Source of the DNA: Candidatus Scalindua sp.
GTDB taxonomy: Bacteria > Planctomycetota > Brocadiia > Brocadiales > Scalinduaceae
Direction: 5' to 3'
Length of the DNA: 64,000 nt
Assembly (NCBI GenBank): GCA_031316155.1
Contig: JALDRB010000004.1
Location: 1 to 64,000 of the forward strand
Position numbers and translations under genes: made by a program
The notes under the pieces: generated by a model
Databases searched by the model: none
The model's input: the letters and a program-made list of their open reading frames with translations, nothing else
Told to the model about the DNA's origin: nothing
In this document: positions 20,230 to 28,763 of the stretch, piece by piece
Numbering within the stretch: position 1 is the first letter of the stretch
Layout: the number at the start of each line of letters is the position of its first letter

Positions 20230-20652
20230 ATGTCTGAACTACCCGGACCATTGAAGATGTTTGAATTTTCAAGAAAGGAAATGATTGCTACCTATTTCCT
20301 CCTTACTTCACTCATTATCGGCATAGGGGTCAAGTATACTATAGATCAACACTGGTGGCTTCCGGGAACAGAGGTTGTTGATACTGACCCTGAATCAATA
20401 AAGTTAAAGATTAATCTGAATAATGCAGAATGGTATGAGCTTATTATTTTGCCCGGAATTGGTGAGACAAGAGCAAAGGCAATTGTTGAATACCGGAAAG
20501 ACAAAGGCCCCTTTCAGGCGATAGAGCAATTGGGTGAGGTTGAGGGTATTGGCGCTGAAACCGTAAAAAAGATTCGAGATCTGGTCTTTATCAATGAGCC
20601 AAAAAACATTTCACCGCAAAGTCGCAGAGATCGCAAAGGCAATCAATTGTGA
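20230..20652 (+). CDS. ComEA-like helix-hairpin-helix membrane protein
   Basis: About 140 residues. One N-terminal membrane helix (about residues 16-35, TYFLLTSLIIGIGVKYT) is followed by two helix-hairpin-helix motifs (NNAEWYELIILPGIGETRAKAI and FQAIEQLGEVEGIGAETVKKI), as in ComEA DNA receptors, which bind DNA outside the membrane. The frame is open from a TTG at 20185; ATG at 20230 is chosen because the residues before it look non-coding. The last about 17 residues are encoded by a 29-bp repeat arm that begins at 20610, so the original C-terminus has been replaced by inserted repeat DNA. Confidence 0.75.
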   Translation: MSELPGPLKMFEFSRKEMIATYFLLTSLIIGIGVKYTIDQHWWLPGTEVVDTDPESIKLKINLNNAEWYELIILPGIGETRAKAIVEYRKDKGPFQAIEQLGEVEGIGAETVKKIRDLVFINEPKNISPQSRRDRKGNQL

Positions 20653-20783
20653 TGAAAGAAGAAGACAGATTGTCAAAAGAAATCATAGGTGCAGCCATTG
20701 AAGTGCACCGTCACCTTGGGCCAGGGTTGCTAGAATAGTAAATAATCTTTAAAACTTTGCGCTCTTTGCTGCTTTGCGGTGAA
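20610..20783. repeat. Inverted-repeat cassette carrying a GxxExxY remnant
   Basis: Two 29-bp imperfect inverted arms, 20610-20638 (TTCACCGCAAAG...CGCAAAG) and 20755-20783 (CTTTGCG...CTTTGCGGTGAA), enclose about 116 bp that includes the start of a GxxExxY family gene. The arrangement looks like a small mobile unit reduced by internal deletion. Its left arm is fused into the 3' end of the comEA-like gene. Confidence 0.75.
20652..20738 (+). pseudogene. GxxExxY family protein, N-terminal remnant
   Basis: Twenty-eight codons (MKEEDRLSKEIIGAAIEV then HRHLGPGLLE) match the conserved beginning of GxxExxY proteins, whose normal length is about 120-130 residues. A TAG stops the frame just before the residues that give the family its name. 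It lies between the two arms of the inverted repeat. Confidence 0.75.
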
Positions 20784-20831
20784 CCATTTATTTTCCGACG
20801 AGTTCAGGTTATTAGCGATATGAATTAATTT

Positions 20832-22046
20832 ATGGAAAAACAAAAACTCACAGAGAACATCTGGATAAGGACCTTTATCGGTCTTTGTGTTGTAACCGTA
20901 TTCTTCGTTTTGGGCTATTTCCTGAGAGGTATCCTGGTCTCTCTCTTTCTCGCCTTTACCATAGCGTATATATTTGATCCGGTGGTGGATTTTGTTTCAA
21001 GCAGAAAGATCCTCTTTTCAAGGAGGAGTGTCCCACGTGGCCTTGCAATTGCGGTATTATTAACGGGGTTAGTCTTAATTATGGGAGGTCTGTTAACGTA
21101 TACGATTCCCAAAACCGTTACGGGTATTCAGCGTGTGGGAGTTGCACTGAAAGACCAATATCCAAAATATCAGGAAAGTGTGGGAAAAATTTTTGAAAGA
21201 TACCGTGATACTGATATCGGAGCATTCCTTATTACCCATTTAGAGGGTAAGGCCGAAGGAAAAGAAGAATCACAAGATAAGCAACTGAAAGAGAGAGATA
21301 TCAAACATTCAGCTGAAAAGGTATCCGGCTCGGCAAAATTTTCTATTCCAAAATCCATTCTTGAGTTGAAGAAATATGTACCTCAGGCGCTGAACTTTGC
21401 ATCAGGGATTGTAAAAAGCCTGTTCTTTAGTACATTTGGTTTTTTCGGCATACTTATGAACATCCTTGTTTTTGGAGTTGTAACAGTCTATCTTTTAAAG
21501 GATTTTGATTCTATTATATCAAAGAGTAGAGAATTGCTGCCGCTTGATAAAAAAGAGAAGATATCTGATATGTTTACAAGGATAGACGGGAACCTCAAAG
21601 CATTTTTCAGGGGACAAATAACCGTTTGTGTTATCCTGACATTTATTTATGGAACAGGTCTTGCCATAATAGGGGTTCCTATGTTTTATTTGCCGGCCAT
21701 GACAGGGGGATTTGGGTATATCATCCCCTATATTGGCATATGTTTTGGTCTCATACCCGCTCTGATTCTCTCCTTCATCCAATTTCAGGATATTACGCAT
21801 TTACTTTTAGTAGGAATGGTTTTTGGTATAGGACAATTCTTTGAGGCTACGTTGATAACGCCAAAGATTGTGGGTACGAAACTCGGCCTGAATCCGGTAG
21901 CCATTATCCTTGCAATCCTTATTTGCGGCCAAATACTAGGATTTTTGGGTCTTTTGCTTGCTGTGCCTATCTTATCTGTTTTCAAGGTATTGATAGACGA
22001 AGGTATTGTTAAATATAAGGATACAAATTTTTTCCGGGGAAGTTAA
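20832..22046 (+). CDS. AI-2E family transporter (PerM/TqsA-like)
   Basis: A 404-residue membrane protein of the AI-2E transporter superfamily. An N-terminal pair of helices, a cytoplasmic Glu/Lys-rich loop (about residues 135-175) and a C-terminal helical bundle with GFGYIIPYIGICFGLIPAL and the conserved ATLITPKIVGTKLGLNPVAII are as expected. Members export autoinducer-2 or act as ion antiporters; the substrate cannot be told from sequence. Complete, ATG start, alone on this strand. Confidence 0.88.
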   Translation: MEKQKLTENIWIRTFIGLCVVTVFFVLGYFLRGILVSLFLAFTIAYIFDPVVDFVSSRKILFSRRSVPRGLAIAVLLTGLVLIMGGLLTYTIPKTVTGIQRVGVALKDQYPKYQESVGKIFERYRDTDIGAFLITHLEGKAEGKEESQDKQLKERDIKHSAEKVSGSAKFSIPKSILELKKYVPQALNFASGIVKSLFFSTFGFFGILMNILVFGVVTVYLLKDFDSIISKSRELLPLDKKEKISDMFTRIDGNLKAFFRGQITVCVILTFIYGTGLAIIGVPMFYLPAMTGGFGYIIPYIGICFGLIPALILSFIQFQDITHLLLVGMVFGIGQFFEATLITPKIVGTKLGLNPVAIILAILICGQILGFLGLLLAVPILSVFKVLIDEGIVKYKDTNFFRGS

Positions 22047-22191
22047 CATTCAGAAATATTCTCATCTTTAATTTAAACCACTGCTAGATAAACTAGTTTT
22101 GTCATTCATTGTCTCCTTATATTTATGCAATTTCCTGCTGTCACCAAATTGTCGCCAACTCCAACGGAATTTACAGAAATGACTCAGGTTT

Positions 22192-22586
22192 ATGGTATAT
22201 GAGGATAAAATGAATTCTGAAACTCTCATAGAATTTCTGAAAAGGGTTATCAGAGATTCAACAAGAAAGATATTTCTGATACTTGATAATTTGAAGGTGC
22301 ATCATAGTTACGTTGTCAGGGATTGGTTGAATAAGCATAAAGAGCAATTAGAGGTTTTCTTTTTACCGTCTTACTCTCCTGAGTTAAATCCAGATGAATA
22401 CCTGAACTGTGATTTAAAAGTTGGCGTACATTCTCAAATGCCTGCGAAAACGAAAGACCAACTCAAGAACAACACAATATCTCATTTGAGGAAACTTCAA
22501 AAGTTACCAAATCGAGTAAGAAGATATTTTAAGCATCGAAAGATAGCGTATGCAGCATAGACACTCTATTTAATTGCCGGGTTAAT
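22192..22586 (+). mobile_element. IS630-family element remnant (transposase C-terminal half)
   Basis: An open frame of 122 codons (22192-22560) encodes the DDE catalytic C-terminal part of an IS630-type transposase: MVYEDKMNSETLIEFL, LILDNLKVHHS with the second Asp, and LPSYSPELNPDEYLN with the Glu region. A TGA lies four codons upstream of the first Met and the N-terminal DNA-binding half is missing, so it is dead. AATTGCCGGGTTAAT at 22572-22586, just after the gene, is probably the terminal repeat, because the same sequence bounds a 108-bp element at 24581-24688. Confidence 0.8.
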
Positions 22587-22822
22587 ATCTTCTGGTAATC
22601 CACTAAGAAGTTTGTTCAAGCGCCTAGCGCTCCTTGCAAAAGAAAAAAATGTTCTCGACAGTTAGCCGGGCCAAAGTCTATAAAAGCTAAAGCGGAAAAA
22701 CGTTACCTGGTCAAAAATATATTTACACGAAAATTTATATTGTTATTATTATTTCAAATTTCAGGTAACACATAAAAAGCCGTGTCGATGCATTCCTATC
22801 AAAATTATTAAGGATGATACCT

Positions 22823-24508
22823 ATGAGCAATGCCGCTGAAAAAATAATCTATACCATGATGAGAGTGAGCAAATCGTATCAGAAACGAACGGTGATTAAG
22901 AATATATCTCTTTCATATTATTATGGTGCGAAGATCGGTGTCCTGGGATTAAACGGGTCAGGGAAGAGTTCCCTTTTACGTATTATGGCAGGTGTTGATA
23001 AGGAACATGATGGAGAGGCCGTTCTCTCTTCCGGTTATACAGTGGGGTATCTTGAGCAGGAACCGGTACTTAATCCAAAGAAAACGGTCAAGACCGTTGT
23101 AGAAGAGGGAATGCAGTCGGTTGTAGATATCGTTAATGAATACAACGATATCAGTGAAAAATTTGGCGAACCGATGTCTGATGATGACATGGACAAACTG
23201 ATAACGCGGCAGGGTGAGCTGCAGGAACAAATTGATAATCTTAACGCATGGGATATTGAATCGCGTATAGAGATGGCGATGGATGCGCTTCGCTGTCCTC
23301 CGGGAAATACCTCTATTGGAGTACTTTCAGGAGGTGAAAAAAGACGGGTGGCGCTCTGCAGGCTTTTGTTACAAAAACCGGATATTCTCCTTCTGGACGA
23401 GCCGACGAATCATCTTGATGCCGAGACTGTCGCATGGCTTGAAAAACATCTGCAACAGTATGAGGGAACGGTGATTGCAATAACGCATGATCGCTATTTT
23501 CTGGATAATGTGGCCGGTTGGATTTTAGAGCTTGAACGGGGAATGGGCATACCCTGGAAGGGCAACTACTCTTCCTGGCTTGAACAAAAGCAGAAGCGGC
23601 TAAAGCAGGAGGAAAAGCAGGAAACTGAGCGGCAAAAAACACTGCAGCGGGAACTGGACTGGATTCACATGTCGGCCAAGGGGCGACATGCAAAGGCGAA
23701 GGCGCGTATCAATGCTTATGAAGATCTCCTGCGCCAGGACTATGAAAAACAGGACAAAACCCTTGAGTTGTTTATTCCTGCAGGTCCGCGTCTGGGAAAT
23801 GTTGTGATTCAAGCGGAAAATTTGAGTAAGGCATATGGCGACAGACTTCTCTTTGAGAAAGTAACGTTCTCCCTGCCTGCGGGAGGTATTGTCGGTATAA
23901 TCGGACCGAATGGCGCCGGCAAAACAACTCTCTTTAAAATGATAACGGGTCTGGAAAAACCGGATTCCGGCGCTCTTAAAATAGGAGAGTCCGTCAAACT
24001 TGCCTATGTCGATCAGGAGCGGGATACCCTTGAACCTGAGAAGACAATATGGGAAGTTGTTTCCGGAGGAAGAGAGACGCTTAAGCTCGGGAAACACGAC
24101 GTAAACTCCCGGGCCTATGTCGCACGTTTTAATTTCTCGGGATCTGACCAGCAAAAGAGAGTAAACGACCTTTCAGGTGGTGAACGCAATCGAGTCCATC
24201 TTGCATGTATGCTCAAAGAAGGCGCCAATGTATTGCTGCTGGACGAACCAACAAATGATCTGGACGTAAATACCATGCGTGCCCTTGAAGAGGCTTTGGA
24301 GCATTTTGGAGGATGTGCGGTAATCATCTCTCATGATCGCTGGTTTCTCGACCGCATCGCCACACACATTCTCGCCTTTGAAGGTGACAGCACGGTTACA
24401 TGGTTTGAGGGTAATTTTTCAGAGTATGCGGCAGACAGGAAAAAGAGGCTGGGAAAAGATGCTGATCAGCCCCATCGGATCAAATACCGGCAGTTAACGA
24501 GGAATTAG
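22823..24508 (+). CDS. ettA: ABC-F ATPase, energy-dependent translational throttle EttA
   Basis: A 561-residue ABC-F protein with two ATP-binding cassettes, matching EttA along its full length. Walker A motifs are GLNGSGKSS and GPNGAGKTT, the signatures LSGGEKRRVAL and LSGGERNRVHL, and the Walker B motifs LLLDEPTNHLD and LLLDEPTNDLD. The arm and the VAWLEKHLQQYEGTVIAITHDRYFLDN region match EttA rather than Uup or YheS. EttA sits in the ribosomal E site and gates the first peptide bonds according to ATP level. An ATG at 22814 is in frame, but AAGG ends 9 bases before the ATG at 22823, so the latter is chosen. Confidence 0.95.
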   Translation: MSNAAEKIIYTMMRVSKSYQKRTVIKNISLSYYYGAKIGVLGLNGSGKSSLLRIMAGVDKEHDGEAVLSSGYTVGYLEQEPVLNPKKTVKTVVEEGMQSVVDIVNEYNDISEKFGEPMSDDDMDKLITRQGELQEQIDNLNAWDIESRIEMAMDALRCPPGNTSIGVLSGGEKRRVALCRLLLQKPDILLLDEPTNHLDAETVAWLEKHLQQYEGTVIAITHDRYFLDNVAGWILELERGMGIPWKGNYSSWLEQKQKRLKQEEKQETERQKTLQRELDWIHMSAKGRHAKAKARINAYEDLLRQDYEKQDKTLELFIPAGPRLGNVVIQAENLSKAYGDRLLFEKVTFSLPAGGIVGIIGPNGAGKTTLFKMITGLEKPDSGALKIGESVKLAYVDQERDTLEPEKTIWEVVSGGRETLKLGKHDVNSRAYVARFNFSGSDQQKRVNDLSGGERNRVHLACMLKEGANVLLLDEPTNDLDVNTMRALEEALEHFGGCAVIISHDRWFLDRIATHILAFEGDSTVTWFEGNFSEYAADRKKRLGKDADQPHRIKYRQLTRN

Positions 24509-24580
24509 ATGTACCTTCATTACGATAAATTATTATCAAAAAAGGGGAATTTGAGTTTTTACTTTCAAATTGAGAAATCA

Positions 24581-24688
24581 TTATTAACCCGGCAATTGTT
24601 AAGATACTGTTAGCCACAACACAAAGCATTATGCATCAACTGGATACATGGCAAACAAATTATGTATTTAATTGCCGTGTTAAATAAG
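24581..24688. repeat. 108-bp MITE-like inverted-repeat element
   Basis: The left end TTATTAACCCGGCAATT (24581-24597) and the right end AATTGCCGTGTTAAATAAG (24670-24688) are near-perfect inverted copies. The same end sequence closes the IS630 remnant at 22572-22586, so this is probably a non-autonomous derivative mobilised by that family. No coding capacity. Confidence 0.6.
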
Positions 24689-24795
24689 AACATTCATAAA
24701 AAATATGCAATAGGCTAATAAAAACCATTGTGGAGAAAAGATTAATTCCAATAATTTATTCTTATTGGGGTTAATAGACTAATGTGCGCTAATTC

Positions 24796-26610
24796 ATGAA
24801 CACAATAATTATTGCCGTAAGTAGTAATATGGATATCGCAAAGCTAAATGAGTTGCTAAAAAAGTTTGACAAGGAAAAAGGTCCTTTATGTGAAATAGAT
24901 ATATCTGCGGAATTTAAAAAGTTATATGAAGCAAATGATAATAGTGATGTATCTATAGTATTACAGGCCGAAAGAATGGCTTTTGATTTTCGTGAAGATT
25001 GCAAAAATCAAGAGACGGGTTGGGGGACTTACTATGGCTCTATGTTTGTGTTTAGAAACGAAGATGGAACTTTTAGTGAAGGACCAAGCATTCAAAAGAT
25101 TACACCTGAAATTATAAACTATTGGGAAAAACGTTCTCAGCAAACACAGCACCCTGTTCTTAAAGCCCGTTATTTGGGCTTGATATGGGATTTCAGCGAA
25201 AAAGTTTCAGGCAAGAAACCTTCCCATACAATAGCTTTGGCTTACATAGACAACTTAATTGAGATAGCAGAAAAAAAACTTCAGGAACATGAAGGCGATA
25301 TTCGTTCAAAACTTAAAAGAGCAATAGAGCTTTCCAAATCTTTAAATCGGACTGACCGCCTAGAGAAAGCCAGAGAATGTGTCCTCACATATCATAATTC
25401 TATTATCCGTGCTGATGCCCCTGGTTTTTGGCCAATGGCATATGACCTTCTGATAGAAAACAAAAAGGCAAAAACAACACCAGAGCAAGAAAAAGTCATC
25501 ATAAACCAACTTGAAGAAATTCTCACTAAACTAGAAAAACGTGATAAAGATGAAAAGCATATAGATCCATGGAAGTACGAATCAGTGGCGCTACCTCTTG
25601 CCGAATATTATCAAAGAAAAAATAAATCAGAAGATTTAAAACGAGTAGTCAAAATAATTGGTTCCGCATTTGAAAAGGCTTCAGAAAATGTAGAACCAAT
25701 GCTGTCCTCTTCTTTGCTTCAACATGTTCACACCATTTATTCGAACTTTGGTTTTAAGGAGGATACAAACCGCATTGCAATCAAACTACGTGAAGTAGGA
25801 CCTGAAGTTAATAAAAATTTAGACTCATTTTCAATTGAGCAAGAAATTTCGCAAGAGGAAATAAATAAATTTGTCGATTTCTTTATTGATAAAAACCTTG
25901 ATACAGCACTTAATAAAGTTGTTGTCAATTTCATACCCCATAAAGATAAAGCTAAAGAACAAATAATGGAATTATCTAAGACCTCACCTGTGTACTTTAC
26001 AGTTAAGAAACAAATCCAAGATCACAAAGGTCGAGTGGTAGCTGTTGTTGGAGGTATTCATCAAGATTTAGATAAGCATATCATTCTACAAATTTCTCAA
26101 AACATGCACATATATTCTTTTTTTCTTAGACGTGTTTATGAGGGAATACAAAAAAAATTTGATGTGACTTCAGATAAGCTTATAGATTACATCTACAAAT
26201 CACCAATCTTTTCTGAAGATAAAAAAGAAATAATAAAAAGAGGGGTTAGGGCTTACCTAGAAGGGGACTTTCTTGTCGCAACACATTTAATCGTTCCTCA
26301 AATCGAGGATGCTATCAGAAATTTATTTGAACTAAATCGTACTCCTATACTTATAAAGAACAAGGATGGAGGCTATAATTTAGCAACTCTTGGAAATTTA
26401 CTAGCCCACCCTCTTTTTGAAGAAGTATTTGGAGAAGATTGTTCTCTATATTTTCGTGTTTTATTTACAGATAGCAAAGGCTGGAATCTAAGAGATGATC
26501 TTTGTCATGGTTTGATGATGCCAGAGTCTTTTCATCAGCAAACTATGGATAGGGTAATTCATGCTGTTTTATGTCTAGCAGTAATAGGAAGAAAAGATAA
26601 TTACGAATAA
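24796..26610 (+). CDS. DUF4209 domain-containing protein (HEPN-like C-terminus)
   Basis: A 604-residue soluble protein. The C-terminal part resembles DUF4209, with AIRNLFEL and GWNLRDDLCHGLM. The RDDLCH segment has the Arg-x4-His spacing of HEPN ribonuclease motifs. The rest is helical and charged with no membrane segment. Function is not established. It sits alone between a MITE-like element and a higBA pair, in a region rich in toxin and defence-type genes, so a defence or stress-ribonuclease role is possible but is inference. Codon use is more A-rich than in its housekeeping neighbours, which suggests acquisition. Confidence 0.6.
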   Translation: MNTIIIAVSSNMDIAKLNELLKKFDKEKGPLCEIDISAEFKKLYEANDNSDVSIVLQAERMAFDFREDCKNQETGWGTYYGSMFVFRNEDGTFSEGPSIQKITPEIINYWEKRSQQTQHPVLKARYLGLIWDFSEKVSGKKPSHTIALAYIDNLIEIAEKKLQEHEGDIRSKLKRAIELSKSLNRTDRLEKARECVLTYHNSIIRADAPGFWPMAYDLLIENKKAKTTPEQEKVIINQLEEILTKLEKRDKDEKHIDPWKYESVALPLAEYYQRKNKSEDLKRVVKIIGSAFEKASENVEPMLSSSLLQHVHTIYSNFGFKEDTNRIAIKLREVGPEVNKNLDSFSIEQEISQEEINKFVDFFIDKNLDTALNKVVVNFIPHKDKAKEQIMELSKTSPVYFTVKKQIQDHKGRVVAVVGGIHQDLDKHIILQISQNMHIYSFFLRRVYEGIQKKFDVTSDKLIDYIYKSPIFSEDKKEIIKRGVRAYLEGDFLVATHLIVPQIEDAIRNLFELNRTPILIKNKDGGYNLATLGNLLAHPLFEEVFGEDCSLYFRVLFTDSKGWNLRDDLCHGLMMPESFHQQTMDRVIHAVLCLAVIGRKDNYE

Positions 26611-26744
26611 AATACATTTTTAAACTGCTTCTTATAAACCTTCATTGTCATCTTATTTTCGTCAGTTATCTTATCACTTATTCATTATGGGAATATAAAG
26701 CCCCTACCCCTTGTAGCAGGACAGCTTGCCCCAAACATGAACAC

Positions 26745-27059
26745 CTATTGATATGCTGATTCCAGTACTCCGTTATATGGTTTTACTTTAATCTGTTTTG
26801 CGCGTTTCTCGGCTTGAGCAGCATCATATTGAAACTGTAGTCCCATCCACCCGTCAGGCGTTCCTCCAAACGCTTTTGATAGACGAATTGCCATATCCCA
26901 TGACAAATCGGTCTTCTTATTAACCAGCATGCTTAATGTTTGCCGGGTAACACCTATAATTTTTGCGCCTTCTGTAATGCTTAAATTATAGGGTTCCAAA
27001 CAATCAACCCTTACTCCCACTCCTGGATGTGGTGGGTTCTTCATACGTGTTTTCTTCAT
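26745..27059 (-). CDS. higA: HigA family antitoxin
   Basis: A 104-residue XRE-type helix-turn-helix antitoxin of the HigA family: HPGVGVRVDCLEPYNLS, ITEGAKIIGVTRQTLSMLVN and AIRLSKAFGGTPDGWMGLQ. It binds the HigB ribonuclease and represses its own operon. It follows the toxin gene by 14 bp, in the usual toxin-first order. The antitoxin frame is intact while the toxin is broken. Confidence 0.9.
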   Translation of the reverse strand: MKKTRMKNPPHPGVGVRVDCLEPYNLSITEGAKIIGVTRQTLSMLVNKKTDLSWDMAIRLSKAFGGTPDGWMGLQFQYDAAQAEKRAKQIKVKPYNGVLESAYQ

Positions 27060-27073
27060 TATTATTCCCTTCT

Positions 27074-27353
27074 TTAATGATAATCTTCAAAGTTTACATC
27101 AAAGGCATCATCGTTTTCAAACCGGAATGTTATACGCCAGTTTGCTCGAACAGTAACAACTCCATATTCCTTTTCTGTCTCCTTTTAATTCGTGCAGATT
27201 GTAGGAATGAATATTCATTGCTTCGATATTTTTTGCCAAGTTCAATCGTGCTAGAATTAAGTTAATCCGTTCCAACATGTTGCGAGGTAACCGTTGAGGA
27301 TTACCGTCTTCAAAGAACCTCTTTAATCCTCTGTGTTTGAAACTTTTGATCAT
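27074..27353 (-). pseudogene. higB: HigB family toxin, frameshifted
   Basis: RelE-fold HigB mRNA interferase. The open frame reads MIKSFKHRGLKRFFEDGN through LHELKGDRKGIWS, then drifts into CYCSSKLAYNIPV and stops. Removing one T at about 27156-27164 (the TGGAGTTGTTAC stretch on the minus strand) restores WSVTVRANWRITFRFEND, DAFDVNFEDYH and a stop at 27074, which is the normal C-terminus with the catalytic Arg and aromatic residues. The toxin is therefore inactive as sequenced. Confidence 0.85.
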
Positions 27354-27476
27354 CTGCAAATTGTATATCGTCAATTGACGTTTGTCAAGAGTCCTCTACT
27401 CCCCCCTTGGCAAAAAATTATCTTCATACTTATGAAGTTTACATTACATACATTTCAATACAAGCCTATACAATAT

Positions 27477-28583
27477 CTATGTTAAATTAACCTGATACCT
27501 GGTGCTGCGCCCTCCGCCAGATGGAATAAAAGCCCCCTTCTCTGCCAGGTCTTGCAAGTCCCTTGTTGCAGTCGCCTTTGAAGTATGCGTAATGGCTATG
27601 TATTTCCTGGCGCTCATCCCCCCTTCAAACCCTGCCGGCCCTTCTTCCAGCATTCGGCGTACAACACGTAACTGGCGTTCATTGAGTTGGCCTTTGAATC
27701 GATCAAAGAATTTTGTTTTCTTGAGGATAAAAGCAATTTGTTCTTCTGTCTGTTCCTGTGCATCCAGGATTACATGTATAAAATAATTAATCCACGGCGT
27801 AATTACGTTTGATCTTTGCGCCACCTGTAGCGCGTCATAATAAGCGTTCCTGTTTGCTTCGATAGTCTTTGACAGGCTAAGCAGAATGGGACGTCCGACT
27901 CCCTGTGATAAAGCTTTTTCTGAAATCGCCCGCCCTATTCGACCGTTTCCATCTTCAAAGGGGTGCATGGTTTCAAAATAGATATGGGCAACAGCTGACC
28001 TGACGGCCGGTTTTTTAATTTCCTTCGGCCCTCCCGGACCTGTTTCATTAAACCATTGTATAAAACGTTTCATTTCATCGGGAACACGCTTTGATGGTGG
28101 GGCTTCATAATGGACTTTCTGTTTACCAAGCCGCCCCGATATCACCTGCATAGGTTCCTTATGGGTTCGCCAGTTACCAATTTTAACCTTCCTGCTCCCT
28201 TTCATTATCATCGTGTGCCAGGAGAACAGTTTTTCTTCTGTGAGATTTTCGGCATATGTATCCCGAACATCAATCATCAGTTCAGCCGCGCCTTCCGCTT
28301 TTTTATCTTTAACGCGTTCTACATTTTGATTAAATCCAAGGTTTTTTCTGATTGAAGAGAGGACATCCTGCCGACTGAGGTATTCACCTTCGATTTCTGA
28401 TGTTTTAATGGCTTCAGAAACCATCATGTCTATCATCGTTTCTGTTTGAGTCTCTTCTGGCAGCCCTTTGAGAAGCCCGCTTACGCTCCCCACTCTCTCC
28501 GCAAAAGAAAAGAGAAAATCTTCGACCTCAGTAAGATCGTATGTAAATTCAGGCCAGTCAGCTTGTTGCCAATTATACGTCAT
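27477..28583 (-). CDS. Fic family protein with N-terminal inhibitory motif and C-terminal winged helix
   Basis: A 368-residue Fic protein, probably an AMP-transferase. The active site is HPFEDGNGRIGR. The inhibitory helix motif (S/T)xxxE(G/N) appears as TSEIEG in the N-terminal domain, so it is a class II, self-inhibited Fic. The C-terminal about 80 residues (LNERQLRVVRRMLEEG to YQVNLT) form a winged-helix region that could bind DNA. Two inverted-repeat sites lie exactly at its own start codon and just upstream (28582-28657), suggesting autoregulation. Target proteins unknown. Confidence 0.92.
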   Translation of the reverse strand: MTYNWQQADWPEFTYDLTEVEDFLFSFAERVGSVSGLLKGLPEETQTETMIDMMVSEAIKTSEIEGEYLSRQDVLSSIRKNLGFNQNVERVKDKKAEGAAELMIDVRDTYAENLTEEKLFSWHTMIMKGSRKVKIGNWRTHKEPMQVISGRLGKQKVHYEAPPSKRVPDEMKRFIQWFNETGPGGPKEIKKPAVRSAVAHIYFETMHPFEDGNGRIGRAISEKALSQGVGRPILLSLSKTIEANRNAYYDALQVAQRSNVITPWINYFIHVILDAQEQTEEQIAFILKKTKFFDRFKGQLNERQLRVVRRMLEEGPAGFEGGMSARKYIAITHTSKATATRDLQDLAEKGAFIPSGGGRSTRYQVNLT

Positions 28584-28657
28584 GAGCCGATTATAACAGA
28601 TATTCGGCTCAATAATAGAAAAATAATGAGCCGATTAGTTCTCCTATTTGGCTCATT
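28582..28657 (-). promoter_or_regulatory. Paired inverted-repeat operator of the fic gene
   Basis: Site 1: GAGCCGA (28584-28590) and TCGGCTC (28604-28610). Site 2: ATGAGCCG (28626-28633) and TTGGCTCATT (28648-28657). The half-sites share the sequence GAGCC(G/A)A and the arms are 13-14 bases apart in both sites. Site 1 overlaps the fic start codon, so a bound protein would block expression. Confidence 0.65.
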
Positions 28658-28763
28658 TAATCTATTTCATTTATATTCAATCCAATATAATTCTATGCAC
28701 TTCATAGAAACACGCCATAATTTAAACTTTCTATTGGCGGTAGTTGATAGATAATAATTATTG

